This document shows positions 45,132 to 56,144 of a stretch of DNA of 64,000 nt, piece by piece. A model generated the notes under the pieces. It made no database searches and was not told the origin of the DNA. It saw only the letters and a program-made list of their open reading frames with translations. Every line of letters starts with the position of its first letter. Within the stretch, counting starts at the first letter, position 1. The position numbers and the translations under genes were made by a program. The stretch covers positions 129,773 through 193,772 of the forward strand of contig QANZ01054283.1 of assembly GCA_003254925.1 (NCBI GenBank). The letters run 5' to 3'. The DNA is from Chamaecrista fasciculata (Eukaryota > Streptophyta > Magnoliopsida > Fabales > Fabaceae).

Positions 45132-46679
45132 ATGGATACGAAAGCGAGCCAAAGTTCTAACAACTGGACGAGCTCGTCGTCTTCCTCGATCTCCCTTCAG
45201 AATCAAGTGCAGGAAAATTTATCACTTGTTCCACCTTTCCCAGATTTCAGTTTGCAGCACAAACCACAGAGATTGGAAGATCCCTCTGCTTCAGATTACG
45301 GTATAAGGATTGAAGCACCATCGAAAGAATTCATCCGAGCCTCTGGAACTCAGTCTTTGCTTCTGCCATCCGTCTCCGACGGTAAGATGGGTGACACGGC
45401 ATCCCAAACTGGTAACCTCCAAGGTTGGGATCCCGCCGAAATGTTGAACAATCTTTCTTTCTTGGAAGACAAGATTCATCAGCTCCAGGATCTAGTGCAT
45501 TTGATTGTCAGCCAGAGGGGCCAACCGTTTGCAGAACCCACGGAACTTGTAACGCAGGAACAGCAGCTTGTCACGGCAGATCTGACATCAATTATTGTTC
45601 AATTGATCTCTACAGCAGGTAGCCTTCTCCCGTCTGTCCAGCATACTCTTATAAACACTAGTTCATCTGTTGGGCAGCTTGGCCAGATTCCGGGGATTAC
45701 CGTTCCTTCTGGATTGAACCCGATTAGAAGTGTCCTGCCACAACAAAGTACTGGAGAAAAGGTATCTGATCAATCCAACCAGATTGATTTGACTAAAATT
45801 TGTGAAATGGACCAAAGCTACAATGCAGATGAACAAGAATTGAAAAATGAAGAGGATATGGAAGAGGGTGAGAACCTTCCACTCGATTCCTATGAGATTT
45901 TACAGTTGGAAAAAGAAGAAATCCTTGCACCTCATACGCACTTTTGTACGATATGCGGGAAGGGATTCAAGAGAGATGCAAATCTTCGGATGCATATGAG
46001 AGGCCATGGAGACGAATACAAAACCCCTGAGGCACTTGCAAAACCTAATAAAGAATCCGAGTCTGAACCGAAGCTTATGAAGAGGTATTCCTGCCCCTAC
46101 ACAGGCTGCAAGCGTAACAAGGATCACAAGAAGTTTCAACCTCTGAAGACTATTCTATGTGTGAAAAACCATTACAAAAGAACACACTGTGACAAGAGTT
46201 ACATTTGCAGCAGATGCAACACGAAGAAGTTTTCGGTCTTGGCGGATCTTAAAACTCACGAAAAGCACTGCGGTAAGGATAAATGGCTCTGTTCCTGTGG
46301 CACGACATTTTCAAGGAAAGACAAGCTTTTTGGGCACATTGCTCTCTTCCAAGGCCATACACCAGCCATAACGATAGATGAATCTAAAATGCCGGCTGGG
46401 CCAGCCGATCAGGAAAGCAAGGAAAACAATAATGAGGCTGGAAATATAAAGCAGCTTAGCTTCGGATCGAGTTCTTCTAGTGGAAATGGAGCTCAAAACA
46501 TTATGGATGTGAAAGGTATTCTTGATGATCCTATCAATTATCTCTCATCATTGAACTTTGAAACCTGTAACTATGAATTTAGTGAGTTTGCGGCTCGACC
46601 CGCATTTGAAGACTCTGGTACATTCCCTTTCCTCATGCCTGAATCTTTCAATTGTGCTCCGAAATCTGGAGGAGTATGA
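45132..46679 (+). CDS. STOP1: STOP1-type C2H2 zinc-finger transcription factor, copy b
   Basis: A paralogue of the gene at 27668, 515 aa in one coding exon. It shares the N-terminal NLSFLEDKIHQLQDLVH and the STAGSLLPS segment, all four finger regions (FCTICGKGFKRD, YSCPYTGCKRNK, YICSRCNTKKFS, WLCSCGTTFSRK) and the C-terminal DDPINYLSSLNFETC. Finger residues are almost unchanged, while the N-terminal third and the tail differ more. It ends at SGGV followed by tga, where copy a continues with about eight more residues. The downstream sequence still carries the old frame up to a matching tag, so this is a recent premature stop removing only the extreme C-terminus. Like copy a it has a leader intron. 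Confidence 0.94.
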   Translation: MDTKASQSSNNWTSSSSSSISLQNQVQENLSLVPPFPDFSLQHKPQRLEDPSASDYGIRIEAPSKEFIRASGTQSLLLPSVSDGKMGDTASQTGNLQGWDPAEMLNNLSFLEDKIHQLQDLVHLIVSQRGQPFAEPTELVTQEQQLVTADLTSIIVQLISTAGSLLPSVQHTLINTSSSVGQLGQIPGITVPSGLNPIRSVLPQQSTGEKVSDQSNQIDLTKICEMDQSYNADEQELKNEEDMEEGENLPLDSYEILQLEKEEILAPHTHFCTICGKGFKRDANLRMHMRGHGDEYKTPEALAKPNKESESEPKLMKRYSCPYTGCKRNKDHKKFQPLKTILCVKNHYKRTHCDKSYICSRCNTKKFSVLADLKTHEKHCGKDKWLCSCGTTFSRKDKLFGHIALFQGHTPAITIDESKMPAGPADQESKENNNEAGNIKQLSFGSSSSSGNGAQNIMDVKGILDDPINYLSSLNFETCNYEFSEFAARPAFEDSGTFPFLMPESFNCAPKSGGV

Positions 46680-47784
46680 GAATCAAGTTCTGACAATCTG
46701 TAGAGAAAATAATATATATTATCTGATGCTGCTGATGCTGCTGCTGCTGCTACTTCTCTAGTTGTTATCTATGTTTTTTTATGTTGTGAAGTTACTTTTC
46801 TGGTTCCTATGAAATTTGTATAGCATAGTAATCTCATGTACCTTCATTTTCGCTATATAGAAATATATACATTCTTAAAATTACTGCATTTCCAGAAATT
46901 CTTCCCATTAGAAGTTGCAAGCGAAGCTTTTCTGATGTCATAATCCAACAGAAAATCAACATTCCAAAATCTGGACTTCATAAATGAAAGTGATATTAAG
47001 CGAGGAAGCTGCATAATAAAGCAAAATTGGAGGTGTTCAAAATTGATCCACACCAAACCGAAATAAAATTGAATTAAAATGACCAATGAAAAGTTTGGTT
47101 TAGTTAAATATATATCAAAATTGAATAGTTTGGTTCAATAATGATTTGAATATACAACAAATCAAATCCCTTATATTTTTATAAAATTTTCCATTTTTAT
47201 TTGTTATATACTATAATATTGAACAAAAAGTATTCTTTTTGTTATCATTAAATTTTTCATATTTTTAATTAGAAAATTTTAATATTTTATAAAACCCTCT
47301 TCATTAGCAGTTAATTCATTTTTTTTCTCATTCTTCACAATTTTTTTTTTAAATTTTAGTTTTAATTATCATTTTCTCACTTAAGCTCTTCATGTAAGCT
47401 CTTCATTTTGATTCATTCATTCAACAGTTCTTTTTTCTATTTATCTCTTTTTAATTTGATGATTAATTAGAAAAAAACAGAAATATACTTTTACTCAGAT
47501 GGTTAAACCGCTCAAATGGAAGTACTTAAATCGTTATTTTTAACCTGTCAATCAAGAATTATTTCGAATCATTATGATGATGATATCACAAAAAATATGA
47601 TGGAAACAACCAGAATCACACTATTCTGGATCAAATGCATCTATAATTGTTCAAAAGAAAAGTTCACAAGAGAATGCAGCACCAAACTGGACTCCTCAGT
47701 GAGCTGAATTATTTAGTTTCAACACAAGAAACATTTATACAAGCGATGACAAATGAAAAATGCAGGCCTAACAGAACTAACTAT
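46680..47784. other. STOP1 copy b 3' region and spacer to the broken PS1 copy
   Basis: Bases 46776-46900 form a 3' UTR segment (ggttcctatgaaatttgtatagcatagtaatctcatgt in pieces) that is also found after STOP1 copy a and at 57035-57145. Homology with 57150-57360 resumes at about 47590. Between them lies about 0.65 kb of AT-rich DNA not found at the other site. I see no gene. Confidence 0.55.
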
Positions 47785-48810
47785 TCAGTGGCTTGAACTG
47801 ATTTTTTACCATAACGAGAATCATGAAGCAGAATGAGCTTCAGACTCTCTTCCTTTGATGATTTTTTGACCACTTTGTCTTCACCAAACAATCTTCAATC
47901 CATTCCAGTGCCAAAGAAGCCTCAGATGATGTTCTTCTAAAGAAACTAGGTTGTCACTTCATGCTGTCCAGTTCCTTTAAAACTGAAGATATAATAGAGT
48001 GAGAAGTGAGAACCATGTTTGTGAATTGTGTAAGCTTCATCCTGAAAACTATGTTATGGCATATCAATATTGTATTGAAATTCATTAACCATTCTTGGAA
48101 AGATTAGACGAGTGCCCTTGAGACCTTGTAGAAGAAGCAATGCTTTCCTTGAATCCTTGTTCAGAAGGAAAGCCCATGGTCCAGTTCTACTCATTAATAT
48201 GCTGCAAATATAACAGTTAGCATGCATGCTAAAAGAATTCATGAACAAGTAAACATATAAATTAGTCCCTGAAAGATACATGAGTTAACAGCTCAATCCT
48301 TAAAAGTTCACTTTACATTCTTTAGTCCCTTAAAGTTGTGAAATCAATATATAAACTAGACTTTTAGGGATAGAGTTGTTGGCTCGTGCATCTTTGAGGG
48401 ACCAAGTAAACATATAAATTAGTCCCTCAAAGATACATGAGTTAACAGCTCAATCCTTAAAAGTTCACTTTACATTCTTTAGTCCCTTAAAGTTGTGAAA
48501 CCAATATATAAACTAGACTTTTAGGGATAGAGTTGTTGGCTCGTGCATCTTTGAGGGACCATTACTCTCATCCATGAACCATAACCACTCACAACAAACA
48601 TCAAATATGTACAGAAGGATTGATGTCTGCTCCTCAGCAACTTTTGGTGTCTGGTTCTCTTTTTCTGATATAAGGGAATTGCTTTCATCTTGATAGATGT
48701 TGGAGCTAAAATTAGCATTTGAACTGTGAGATATTCGTGACTTGGAATGGTTAATTTCTTCTTCCAGTTTATCCTTCTTTTCCAGTAATTGCAATTGAAG
48801 ACTATTTGGG
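47785..48810 (-). pseudogene. Broken 3' part of a second PS1 gene
   Basis: Read on the minus strand, this holds pieces of PS1 in order: the end of exon 3 (with NFSSNIYQDE and SEKENQTPKV; 48610-48810), exon 4 (LLLQGLKGTRL; 48080-48210), part of exon 5 (VLKELDSMK..., KSGWK-like and WIE region; about 47870-47970) and the last exon tail (47795-47870). Compared with 57361-59040 it has lost most of exons 5 and 6 and the intron between them, altered the exon 4 start, and ends abruptly near 48810 in a segment matching 59040. The FHA domain and the rest of exon 3 are missing. It cannot encode a working PIN domain. Confidence 0.88.
48247..48560. repeat. 157-bp tandem repeat derived from the intron MITE
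   Basis: Two almost identical 157-bp copies start aagtaaacatataaattag at 48247 and 48404. They derive from the MITE that lies in the matching PS1 intron (58350-58616), which has lost its middle here and been duplicated. The near-identity of the two copies shows the tandem step is recent. Confidence 0.8.
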
Positions 48811-49217
48811 CTAGTATCAAAATATCATAAACAGTTCAAGTTTTGGACTGGTGGACAAAATGGGTCTCACCCACATAACCCAAACAAAACAAACAGACCC
48901 AACTGAGCCACTGGGGTCTTAGGTCTTAGGTCCATGGCTAGCTTGTGGACTTTGCTCTTTGGACCCTTCACCCTTAACCTTGCAATCTACAATCCTTCTA
49001 AAGTTTGGTACCCTCAGCTTCAATTACTGATAGTACTCATCCAACACATCTAATTTGTGCATTTCTATTTGTTTGCTTTCTCTCCAGAGATTGGTATCTC
49101 TGTCTTTTACCCTCTCCAGTTATATCATTCCTTGCCACAAATTTCACCCACACCCATGCCTAGTAATAATGTGATGTACCATCACTTCCCTCAATCTTTT
49201 TTTTTTAATAAAAAAAA

Positions 49218-50515
49218 GGCCAAAGTGCAAATTTGGTCCTATAACTTTGCTCCAATTCCCAAATCCGTCCTATAACTTTTTTTGTCTCAAATTTGGTCCT
49301 GTAACTTTGCTCTAGTTCCCAAATCAGTCCTATAACTTTTTTTGTCTCGAATTTGGTCCTATATCTTTGCTCTAGGTCCCAAATCAGTCCTATATCTTTT
49401 TTTGTCTCAGTTTTGGTCTCATATGTTTTGAAAACCTCCCACCGTTAGTCCTCCGTCTATTTTAAATTATAGTTTAGTCCTGAAAACTTCAAGTCCCTTT
49501 TACTTTAGGCCTTGACTATCAAAATGAAAGTGAAAGAGCATCCCTGAAGATTCTCAAACCTTACATCTTGGTCTCTAATCCATGAATTCTTCATGAAATG
49601 GAATAGAAATGCAAAAACAACACAAACTAAAAGCACATGACAGAGGGACCAAAACTGAAAACGCAGAAAATTTAAAACCCACCGGAAAATGGCCCAACCT
49701 TGCCGGAAAACGTACGGAAATCTCCGAGAAACTAAAGAACTCATCCAAAAACCCCAATCCTCACTGAAATCTCACTCAAATAATCGCCCTCAAAGGTTTT
49801 AAGAAAGAATTGTCGAAAATTCAAACTTTTGAGGAGGGAGGTGATAGAAAAAATGTAAGGGATTTCAGAATTTCTCTCTCAGAATCACCAAATGTAAGGG
49901 AATTTTCCATCACATCCCTCCTCAAAAGTTTGGATTTTCAAAAAAAATTTCTTAAAGCATTTTAGGGCGATTATTTGAGTGAGATTTCAATGAGAATTGG
50001 GGTATTTGGATGAGTTTTTGAGTTTCTCGGCGATTTTCATACGTTTTCTGGTGGGTTTTAAATTTTCTCCGTTTTTAGTTTTGGTCCCTCTGTCATTTGC
50101 TTTAATTTGTGTTGTTTTTGCATTTCTATCTCATTTCATGAAGAATTCATGGATTAGGGACTGAGATGTAAGGTTGGAGAATCTTCAGGGATGCTCTTTC
50201 ACTTTCATTTTGATAGTCAGGGACTAAAGTGAAAGGAACTTGAAGTTTTCAGGACTAAAATGTAATTTAAAATAGACGGAGGACTAATGGTGGGAGCTTT
50301 TCAAAACATATGGGACCAAAACTGAGATAAAAAAAGATATAAGACTGATTTGGGACGTAGAGCAAAGATACACGACCAAATTCGAGACAAAAAAAGTTAT
50401 AGGACTGATTTGGGAACTGGATCAAAGTTACAGGACCAAATTCGAGATAAAAAAAAGTTATAGGACTGATTTGGGAACTGGAGCAAAGTTATAGGACCAA
50501 ATTCGCTCTTTGGCC
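49218..50515. mobile_element. 1.3-kb foldback Mutator-like element
   Basis: The two halves are inverted copies of each other along nearly the whole length (arms about 49218-49858 and 49880-50515, centre near 49870). The outer ends are ggccaaagtgc and ctctttggcc, with a 9-bp duplication, taaaaaaaa (49209-49217 and 50516-50524), although that A-rich word is weak evidence alone. Direct repeats of about 60 bp ('gtcctataactttttttgtc') lie in each arm. No protein is encoded. A transcript through it would fold into long double-stranded RNA. Confidence 0.85.
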
Positions 50516-51255
50516 TAAAAAAAAAGTGAGGATAGTAGATACCTTAATGGGATATATATTAGCAGTTTTTGACCCACATAAGGGATAAGAGACAACTCAT
50601 CTTTATTTGTCAACCAGTCCATGTTGCCTGAGAGCTGGTATACAAAAATAAAAGAACTTTTCTATTTAATTGAGAAATTGTAGTGAAAGGAAGGTATTTT
50701 TTTTTTGTTTTTGTTTTAGTTTATAGTAAACAGACTAATTAAACTTTAGTTTCACAAGTAATATACATGGTGAGAACTTAGGTAAGTCATCCATGGCAAT
50801 ATTGACATTCAAGAAATTGTTACTCTTTTAAGGCACCCAAGTAGAACCAACAGGTGCACCAATAGGAAACTGACTCTTGTGGGAAACTCTTCAAATTAGG
50901 CTTTGTACTTGCTTGAAATGCAAGAGGAAGCCCTATATGCCAAAAATAAAAATGAAATCAAATAAAGCTAAATAAAGAAATATTTTGAATGTGTGCCTTT
51001 TACCATTTATGTCTATGCCAAATGATGGTGAAGACAAGGAAGTGTATCGCATAAGCAAAAAAAAAAGAAATATTTTTTGTCTGAAAATGATATCTTACCA
51101 ACTATAAATGAGAATTTCATTATTTTCCTGCAAGGAAGTGTAAAACTAAAATGTCCTTAAGTATGAATAGTGACCTTTAAAATCTCTTTATCTCTCATAA
51201 CTCCTCTCTTCTTGCTATTTCCCTTCAATTGTTTCACCTACATGAGATACACAAC

Positions 51256-51637
51256 ATGAGGTGGCTGCAACCCCTCATCTCTTCGTTGAAGAAGCTCTGG
51301 TTTCGATTGCATTCAACTCAAAATAAGAGTATGTTCTATATTACACTCTCAACAGCTCCATTTTTTTGTTTGTCCATATTTCTGCATGCTAGTTTTCACC
51401 CAAATTGAATTCAGTGGCATGCCTGAGTAATCAAATAAAAGATTCAATTTCTGGGAAACAAATTTGCCTCTCAAGGTCTCATCATAAATTTTACAATGTT
51501 GCTTCATCATTTCAGGAACAGGAAGAGGGATTTACATTCTGTATGAAGATGTGAAATCTTGCCCCTATGAAGACGTTCATGTCCTCTGGTCAATACTAGT
51601 GGAATCACATACATCATCTTTGCCACTGAAAAAATGA
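51256..51637 (+). CDS. Small conserved plant protein, 64 aa, two exons, function unknown
   Basis: Exon 1 is 51256-51328 and exon 2 is 51516-51637; a donor aaga/gtatgt and an acceptor catttcag/gaaca join in phase. The protein begins MRWLQPLISSLKKLW, has a basic middle (RLHSTQNKRTGR) and ends with GIYILYEDVKSC, PYEDVHVLWSIL and a short Ser/Lys-rich tail. Clean splice sites, an open frame across the join and conserved-looking residues argue for a real gene. I have a faint memory of plant proteins with the ILYEDVKSC wording but cannot name a function. The basic amphipathic N-terminus could be an organelle-targeting signal. It is too short for simple frame searches. Confidence 0.7.
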
Positions 51638-52781
51638 AGGCCTTGTGCAGTTTACACAATTGACAGGAGACACTTCACGTACATAAAAGTATTTATAATG
51701 CCCATACTTATATAGTGTTTTTCTTCACATCTGTGGCACCCAGATAGAACTTTTTCTTTCCTTCAGTTTTTCAGTTTTATAAAGCTTCCACTAAGTTTGT
51801 ATTAAGAAATCCACTTTTTTCCCCTTTTATGAATCACAAATTTTAGAATAGTGGTTGATTCTATTAGTGTTATACTACGACCTCAATCTGCATACAGACT
51901 CCTGGTGTACGTCCAAAAAAGCAGCAGTATAATGGTGAAAAACTTCAGTATGATAGGGAGAGAAACGATAGGCAATGAGAATTTGCCAATTGCCATTAAT
52001 ATGATCTAAAAATGAGGGGTCTCTCTCATAGTAAATATGGCTTTCTTGTTCAGTACTTATTCATGCAACAAGCCATTCAATTCATGCAGATAAAAGGAAA
52101 TAAAAAGAATTGTGACCAAATCGATCTAAAAGTGAGTAATACGCTATTAGCTTACAGAAAATAGCCTCTCATACAATCATAATGCTACATATGTATAAAC
52201 TTATTAATTTCTTTACCAGCAGATTGAAGGGGAAATCACTTGCCTTAAACTAGAGACATCTGCAGATAAAAGCATTCACAAATCACAATCAGTTAATTAA
52301 AAAGCGGAGGGGAAGGAATTCATATTAGAATTGATCATATGATGCTAATAAATAAACAATCCCGGTACACTTCCACGCCAACCTATTATTTAATTTTCAT
52401 CAGAAAAATAAAGAGTTAGGAAGAGAAAATTCAAATAATTATCTACTAAGTGCAACTTCTATACCTCTACTTTTGTCTGAATTGGCAGAATTGGCAGGTG
52501 AGTATTAAATAACAATTGGAATGGCAATGAACAATAATAAAATTAGAATATGATTGGCATAAGTTATAATGACCACCAGTCAAATTACTTAGGGACATTC
52601 ATCCAATTATCAGTTCCAACACAAAATATGTTTCAATTTAATTAAAACCAGACATTGAAAAAAAAATCCATAAATATGTAGCCACAGAAATAAGCAAAAA
52701 TACCAATCATATGAAATGGAGATAGAAGGTATATCATTGAAAAAGGCTTCTCGAGCTCTAGCTACCGTGCTTGAGTAAACA
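51638..52781. other. Intergenic DNA between the small gene and the PPR gene
   Basis: The first few hundred bases are probably the 3' UTR of the small gene. I see no further coding sequence. The frame 52610-52849 on the minus strand overlaps the repeat at 52782 and is not a gene. Confidence 0.4.
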
Positions 52782-52912
52782 TTACAACAACAACAACCAA
52801 AGCCTTTTCCCACTAGGTGAGGTCGGCTATATGGATCAACTAACGCCAACGCGTTCTATCCTTGCACATGTCAATAGTTAGGTTATTGATAGATAAATCT
52901 TTCTTATGCGCC
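52782..52912 (-). mobile_element. RTE-like LINE 3' end or derived SINE
   Basis: On the minus strand the sequence 'gatccatatagccgacctca' followed by 'cctagtgggaaaaggctttgg' and a (ttg)n tail is a common plant repeat that I associate with the 3' end of RTE-type LINEs and SINEs that use it. A 10-bp duplication, tgagtaaaca, lies at 52772-52781 and 52913-52922, which supports retrotransposition. Confidence 0.65.
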
Positions 52913-52922
52913 TGAGTAAACA

Positions 52923-53440
52923 CTGCACATAAGAAAGTCATTCAGTACAGCATTGAGCAAAAAAATACCAGCTATAGCCACTGAAGCAGATATAACGGAA
53001 ATCCAATTCTGTTTGTCTTTTGGTAACATAGAAAGACAAAGTTTATCATTTTTGTCTTTGGATTTCCATTATATCTGAGATGCACCCAGTCACTAGTCAC
53101 TACTAATGATTCATAATGAGACCTAAACCTTCATAATTAATGTATAACCTACCGTTGTTCGTATTAATGGTTTGATATTTGCCTCTTGTTTAAGGTGAGT
53201 GGAAAGACCGCAGATGAATGGATTCTGAACAGTGATTCAGTAAGTTACTTCGGCTTTACTTTAGCGTATATGTGGGATTGTTGTCTTCTTGAGGCATAAA
53301 CATTGCACATCGGTTTAATGTTACTACTCCTCTCTCATTTATTTTTTGGGGTAAAAAGTCAGATTGTATCTCCCAACCGATAGTTAGAAACTAATCCTTT
53401 CGAGACATAAAAATCATTGAAGAGTGAAGACTATATTCTT
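52923..53440. other. Intergenic, likely 3' region of the PPR gene
   Basis: The PPR gene ends at 53441 on the minus strand, so its 3' UTR should extend into this stretch. I see a 32-bp imperfect inverted repeat (ataacggaaatccaa near 52992 and ttggatttccattat near 53060) and nothing else. Confidence 0.4.
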
Positions 53441-55807
53441 CTACCAATAATCCCGACAAGAACAAGAGCCATCCTTGAAATGGTGAAAACGAGTGGCATC
53501 TCTTACTATAATTTCCCTGTCCACAAGCTTAGAGATATACTTTATGGCAGAATGGCAGTCATTACAAACTCTAAGATTCTTCATGATCCTCAGTGTTGTG
53601 TGCTCTGGTGTATTTATTAATGCAAATGCAATAGCAAGTTTTTCACTATGATGTCTAAGGATCTGTTCCTTCACTTCTTGCTCAAGGTCATGCAAGACAG
53701 AATCAGTATCTGGTTTGAAGCCCATTTTCTTGATCTCCTTCCAGAGTTTTGACATCATATTGTAGATTGCATCTTTCTGTGGATGAAGCCCATCTTCAAC
53801 CCCAAAGACATGGACTTTGTTCTGTATTTGTACCCAGCTGAATCCTTGTTCTTTCTTCACCGCTCTATCCTTCATTAACTTCCTAACTTTAGCAGCATCA
53901 TCCCATTTTCCACAGGCTGAAAGCGTATTTGCAAGCGCTGAGTAAGCCCCACTATTGTTGGGATCAATATGAAGCAATCTTTCAGCTGCTACTTTAGCCA
54001 AATCCACATTTTTATGAACCCTACAAGAACCCAAAAGAGAACCCCATGCTACGGCATCTGGTTCAATATGCATACCTTTTATAAAGTTATATGCTTCTTC
54101 AAGCAATCCAGCACGTCCAAACAAGTCAATCATACATGAATAATGGCTAGATGTGGGTTCAATATGATGAACATTTTTCATCAAATAAAAGTAGCCCTTA
54201 CCTTCTTCTACCAATCCCACATGTGTGCAGGCAGATAGCACACCAACAAAAGTTATGTGATCTGCTTTTATATTAAATTTCAGCATCTTCTCGAACAGCT
54301 CTATGGCCTCTTTTCCGAGGCCGTGTTGGGCTAGGGCTATAATCATGGAAGTCCAAGAAACTGTATCCCTGTTAAAGCATATCTGTTCAAATACTCGCCT
54401 TGCATCTTTCACACTTCCTGCTCTTGAATACATGGTAATCAAAGCATTACCTACAGAAACTGAAGATACTTCAGCTGATCTTATCGCAGTTGCATGAATC
54501 TGCTTACCATGATCCAGAGAAGCCAAGCTTGAAGCAACACTTAATATGGCAGCTAGTGTGTAGCTGTTTGGCTTTTGTCCTTCTTTAATCATTGATCTGA
54601 AGAGCTCCAATGCATCATCTATTAAGCCATTCTGTACGTAACCTACTATCATGGCTGTCCATGCAACTACATCACGGCATTTTAATGAATCAAATATTTC
54701 TCTCGCGGGGTTTACATCCCCAATTTTGACATAGCCATCCAAAAGAGACGTAAATGCTATAACATTGAGACTTGAAGTACCACTTAGTTCAATGACTCTT
54801 CGAGCAATTTTAATGCCACCTGATTTTGCATACATTGAAATCAGAGCATTTCTCACCATCTCAGAGATGTCAATATTATTTATCACCATATGTGCATGGA
54901 TTTGTTTACCAAATTTCAAGTTTTCAAGATTGGCACAAGCTGACAATATACTTGCCAAGGTAAACCTATCTGGCTTTAAGGAAGAACTCTTCATCATCTG
55001 AGAGAACATTTCAAGGGCTTCATTGTCAAACCCCTGTTGATTGTATCCTGAGATGATTGAATTCCAAGACACAACATCTCGCTCAGCCATTTGCTCAAAA
55101 AGAGTAACGGCAAGGTCAAGTCGACCAAATTGTAAATGCATTGAAATCACAGTATTCCAACTAGATATGTTTTTCAGTCTCATCCTGTCAAAAATAACCT
55201 TTGCTGTCAATGACTCACCTGACTTTGCATACATGTTAAGCAAAGAATTTGATACAGGAATAACACCGGAGAGGCCAAGTTTTACAATGAAGGAATGAAT
55301 CTTCTTACCAATATCTAGTGCTTCAATTGCAGCACATGAGGCAAGAACATTCGTAAATGTGAACTGTGTCGGCAGAATTCTATCTGAAATCATCACTAGA
55401 AAGAGATGAATGGCTTTATTGAAAAGACCCATCTGGTTATAACCCACTATCATAGTAGTCCAGGAAACAGAATCACGTTCAGGAATTTCGTTAAAAACTT
55501 GATGTGCAGCTTCCATGTTGCCGCCTTTGACGAATGCGGAGAGAATCGTATTCCAGGAGAATGTGGTCTTTGCAGACATTTCATTGAACAGATGGTGAGC
55601 ATTCGAGACTGACCCAGTTTTGGCATAATAATTAACGAGGTTGTTCGTCAAGAAGACACCTAGATAAAGCCCTTCTTTGATGATTCGGCCATGAACCAAT
55701 CTGCCAATTAATAGGTCTCTGGATTTTATACCTGTTTGGAGGAGATAGACATATAAATCCAAACGAGAAGCAGCAAAGGGAGGTTTTGAGTGCTCCATTA
55801 TCACCAC
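53441..55807 (-). CDS. DYW-type pentatricopeptide repeat protein (organelle RNA editing factor)
   Basis: An intronless gene of 788 aa, typical of plant PLS-DYW PPR proteins that bind organelle RNA and deaminate specific cytidines. More than a dozen PPR motifs of mixed P, L and S type run from about residue 35 to 560 (for example SWNTILSAFVKGGNMEAA, SWTTMIVGYNQMG, NALISMYAKSGG). E-type motifs follow, then a full DYW domain from about 655. Deaminase residues are present: HSE at 720-722 and CNDC at 748-751, with an intact end ...CSCRDYW. The start at 55807 has another ATG three codons downstream (MEHSKPP). From memory the closest Arabidopsis protein is At2g22070, but its target site is not something I can infer from this sequence. 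Confidence 0.95.
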   Translation of the reverse strand: MVIMEHSKPPFAASRLDLYVYLLQTGIKSRDLLIGRLVHGRIIKEGLYLGVFLTNNLVNYYAKTGSVSNAHHLFNEMSAKTTFSWNTILSAFVKGGNMEAAHQVFNEIPERDSVSWTTMIVGYNQMGLFNKAIHLFLVMISDRILPTQFTFTNVLASCAAIEALDIGKKIHSFIVKLGLSGVIPVSNSLLNMYAKSGESLTAKVIFDRMRLKNISSWNTVISMHLQFGRLDLAVTLFEQMAERDVVSWNSIISGYNQQGFDNEALEMFSQMMKSSSLKPDRFTLASILSACANLENLKFGKQIHAHMVINNIDISEMVRNALISMYAKSGGIKIARRVIELSGTSSLNVIAFTSLLDGYVKIGDVNPAREIFDSLKCRDVVAWTAMIVGYVQNGLIDDALELFRSMIKEGQKPNSYTLAAILSVASSLASLDHGKQIHATAIRSAEVSSVSVGNALITMYSRAGSVKDARRVFEQICFNRDTVSWTSMIIALAQHGLGKEAIELFEKMLKFNIKADHITFVGVLSACTHVGLVEEGKGYFYLMKNVHHIEPTSSHYSCMIDLFGRAGLLEEAYNFIKGMHIEPDAVAWGSLLGSCRVHKNVDLAKVAAERLLHIDPNNSGAYSALANTLSACGKWDDAAKVRKLMKDRAVKKEQGFSWVQIQNKVHVFGVEDGLHPQKDAIYNMMSKLWKEIKKMGFKPDTDSVLHDLEQEVKEQILRHHSEKLAIAFALINTPEHTTLRIMKNLRVCNDCHSAIKYISKLVDREIIVRDATRFHHFKDGSCSCRDYW

Positions 55808-56144
55808 GCCCCAAAATTGTTAAACAATATAGTCACTTTGAAGCTCGCAAGCATCAAATTCAAATGGGGCAGATATAAAATCCAGTAACAAATTCCACGA
55901 GCATAAATTTGCATACAACTCAACTATCCAAGTAAGGGTGTGCAAACTGCAAAATAAGCATATAGCGTCAAACTACTCAAATCGAAGAAAGTTTTCCCCC
56001 CAAAAAAGGAGACCGAAACGGCAAAGCAAGAATTTTGAAGGGTCTTACCTCGCCTGTAAATTGTCTCTCCGAGAGGGTCGATCAGTAACGAAATTTCCCG
56101 GCGGAAGGAAATTAATCGGAGAGGTACGCGAAAATTCCCAAATA

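Noticed and set aside
48513-48820. Two minus-strand frames as separate genes
   Set aside because: They belong to the broken PS1 copy; one follows the old PS1 frame and the other is its shadow.
52992-53080. Inverted repeat near the PPR 3' side as a MITE
   Set aside because: The arms are short, no terminal motif or target duplication was found, and no second copy is visible.
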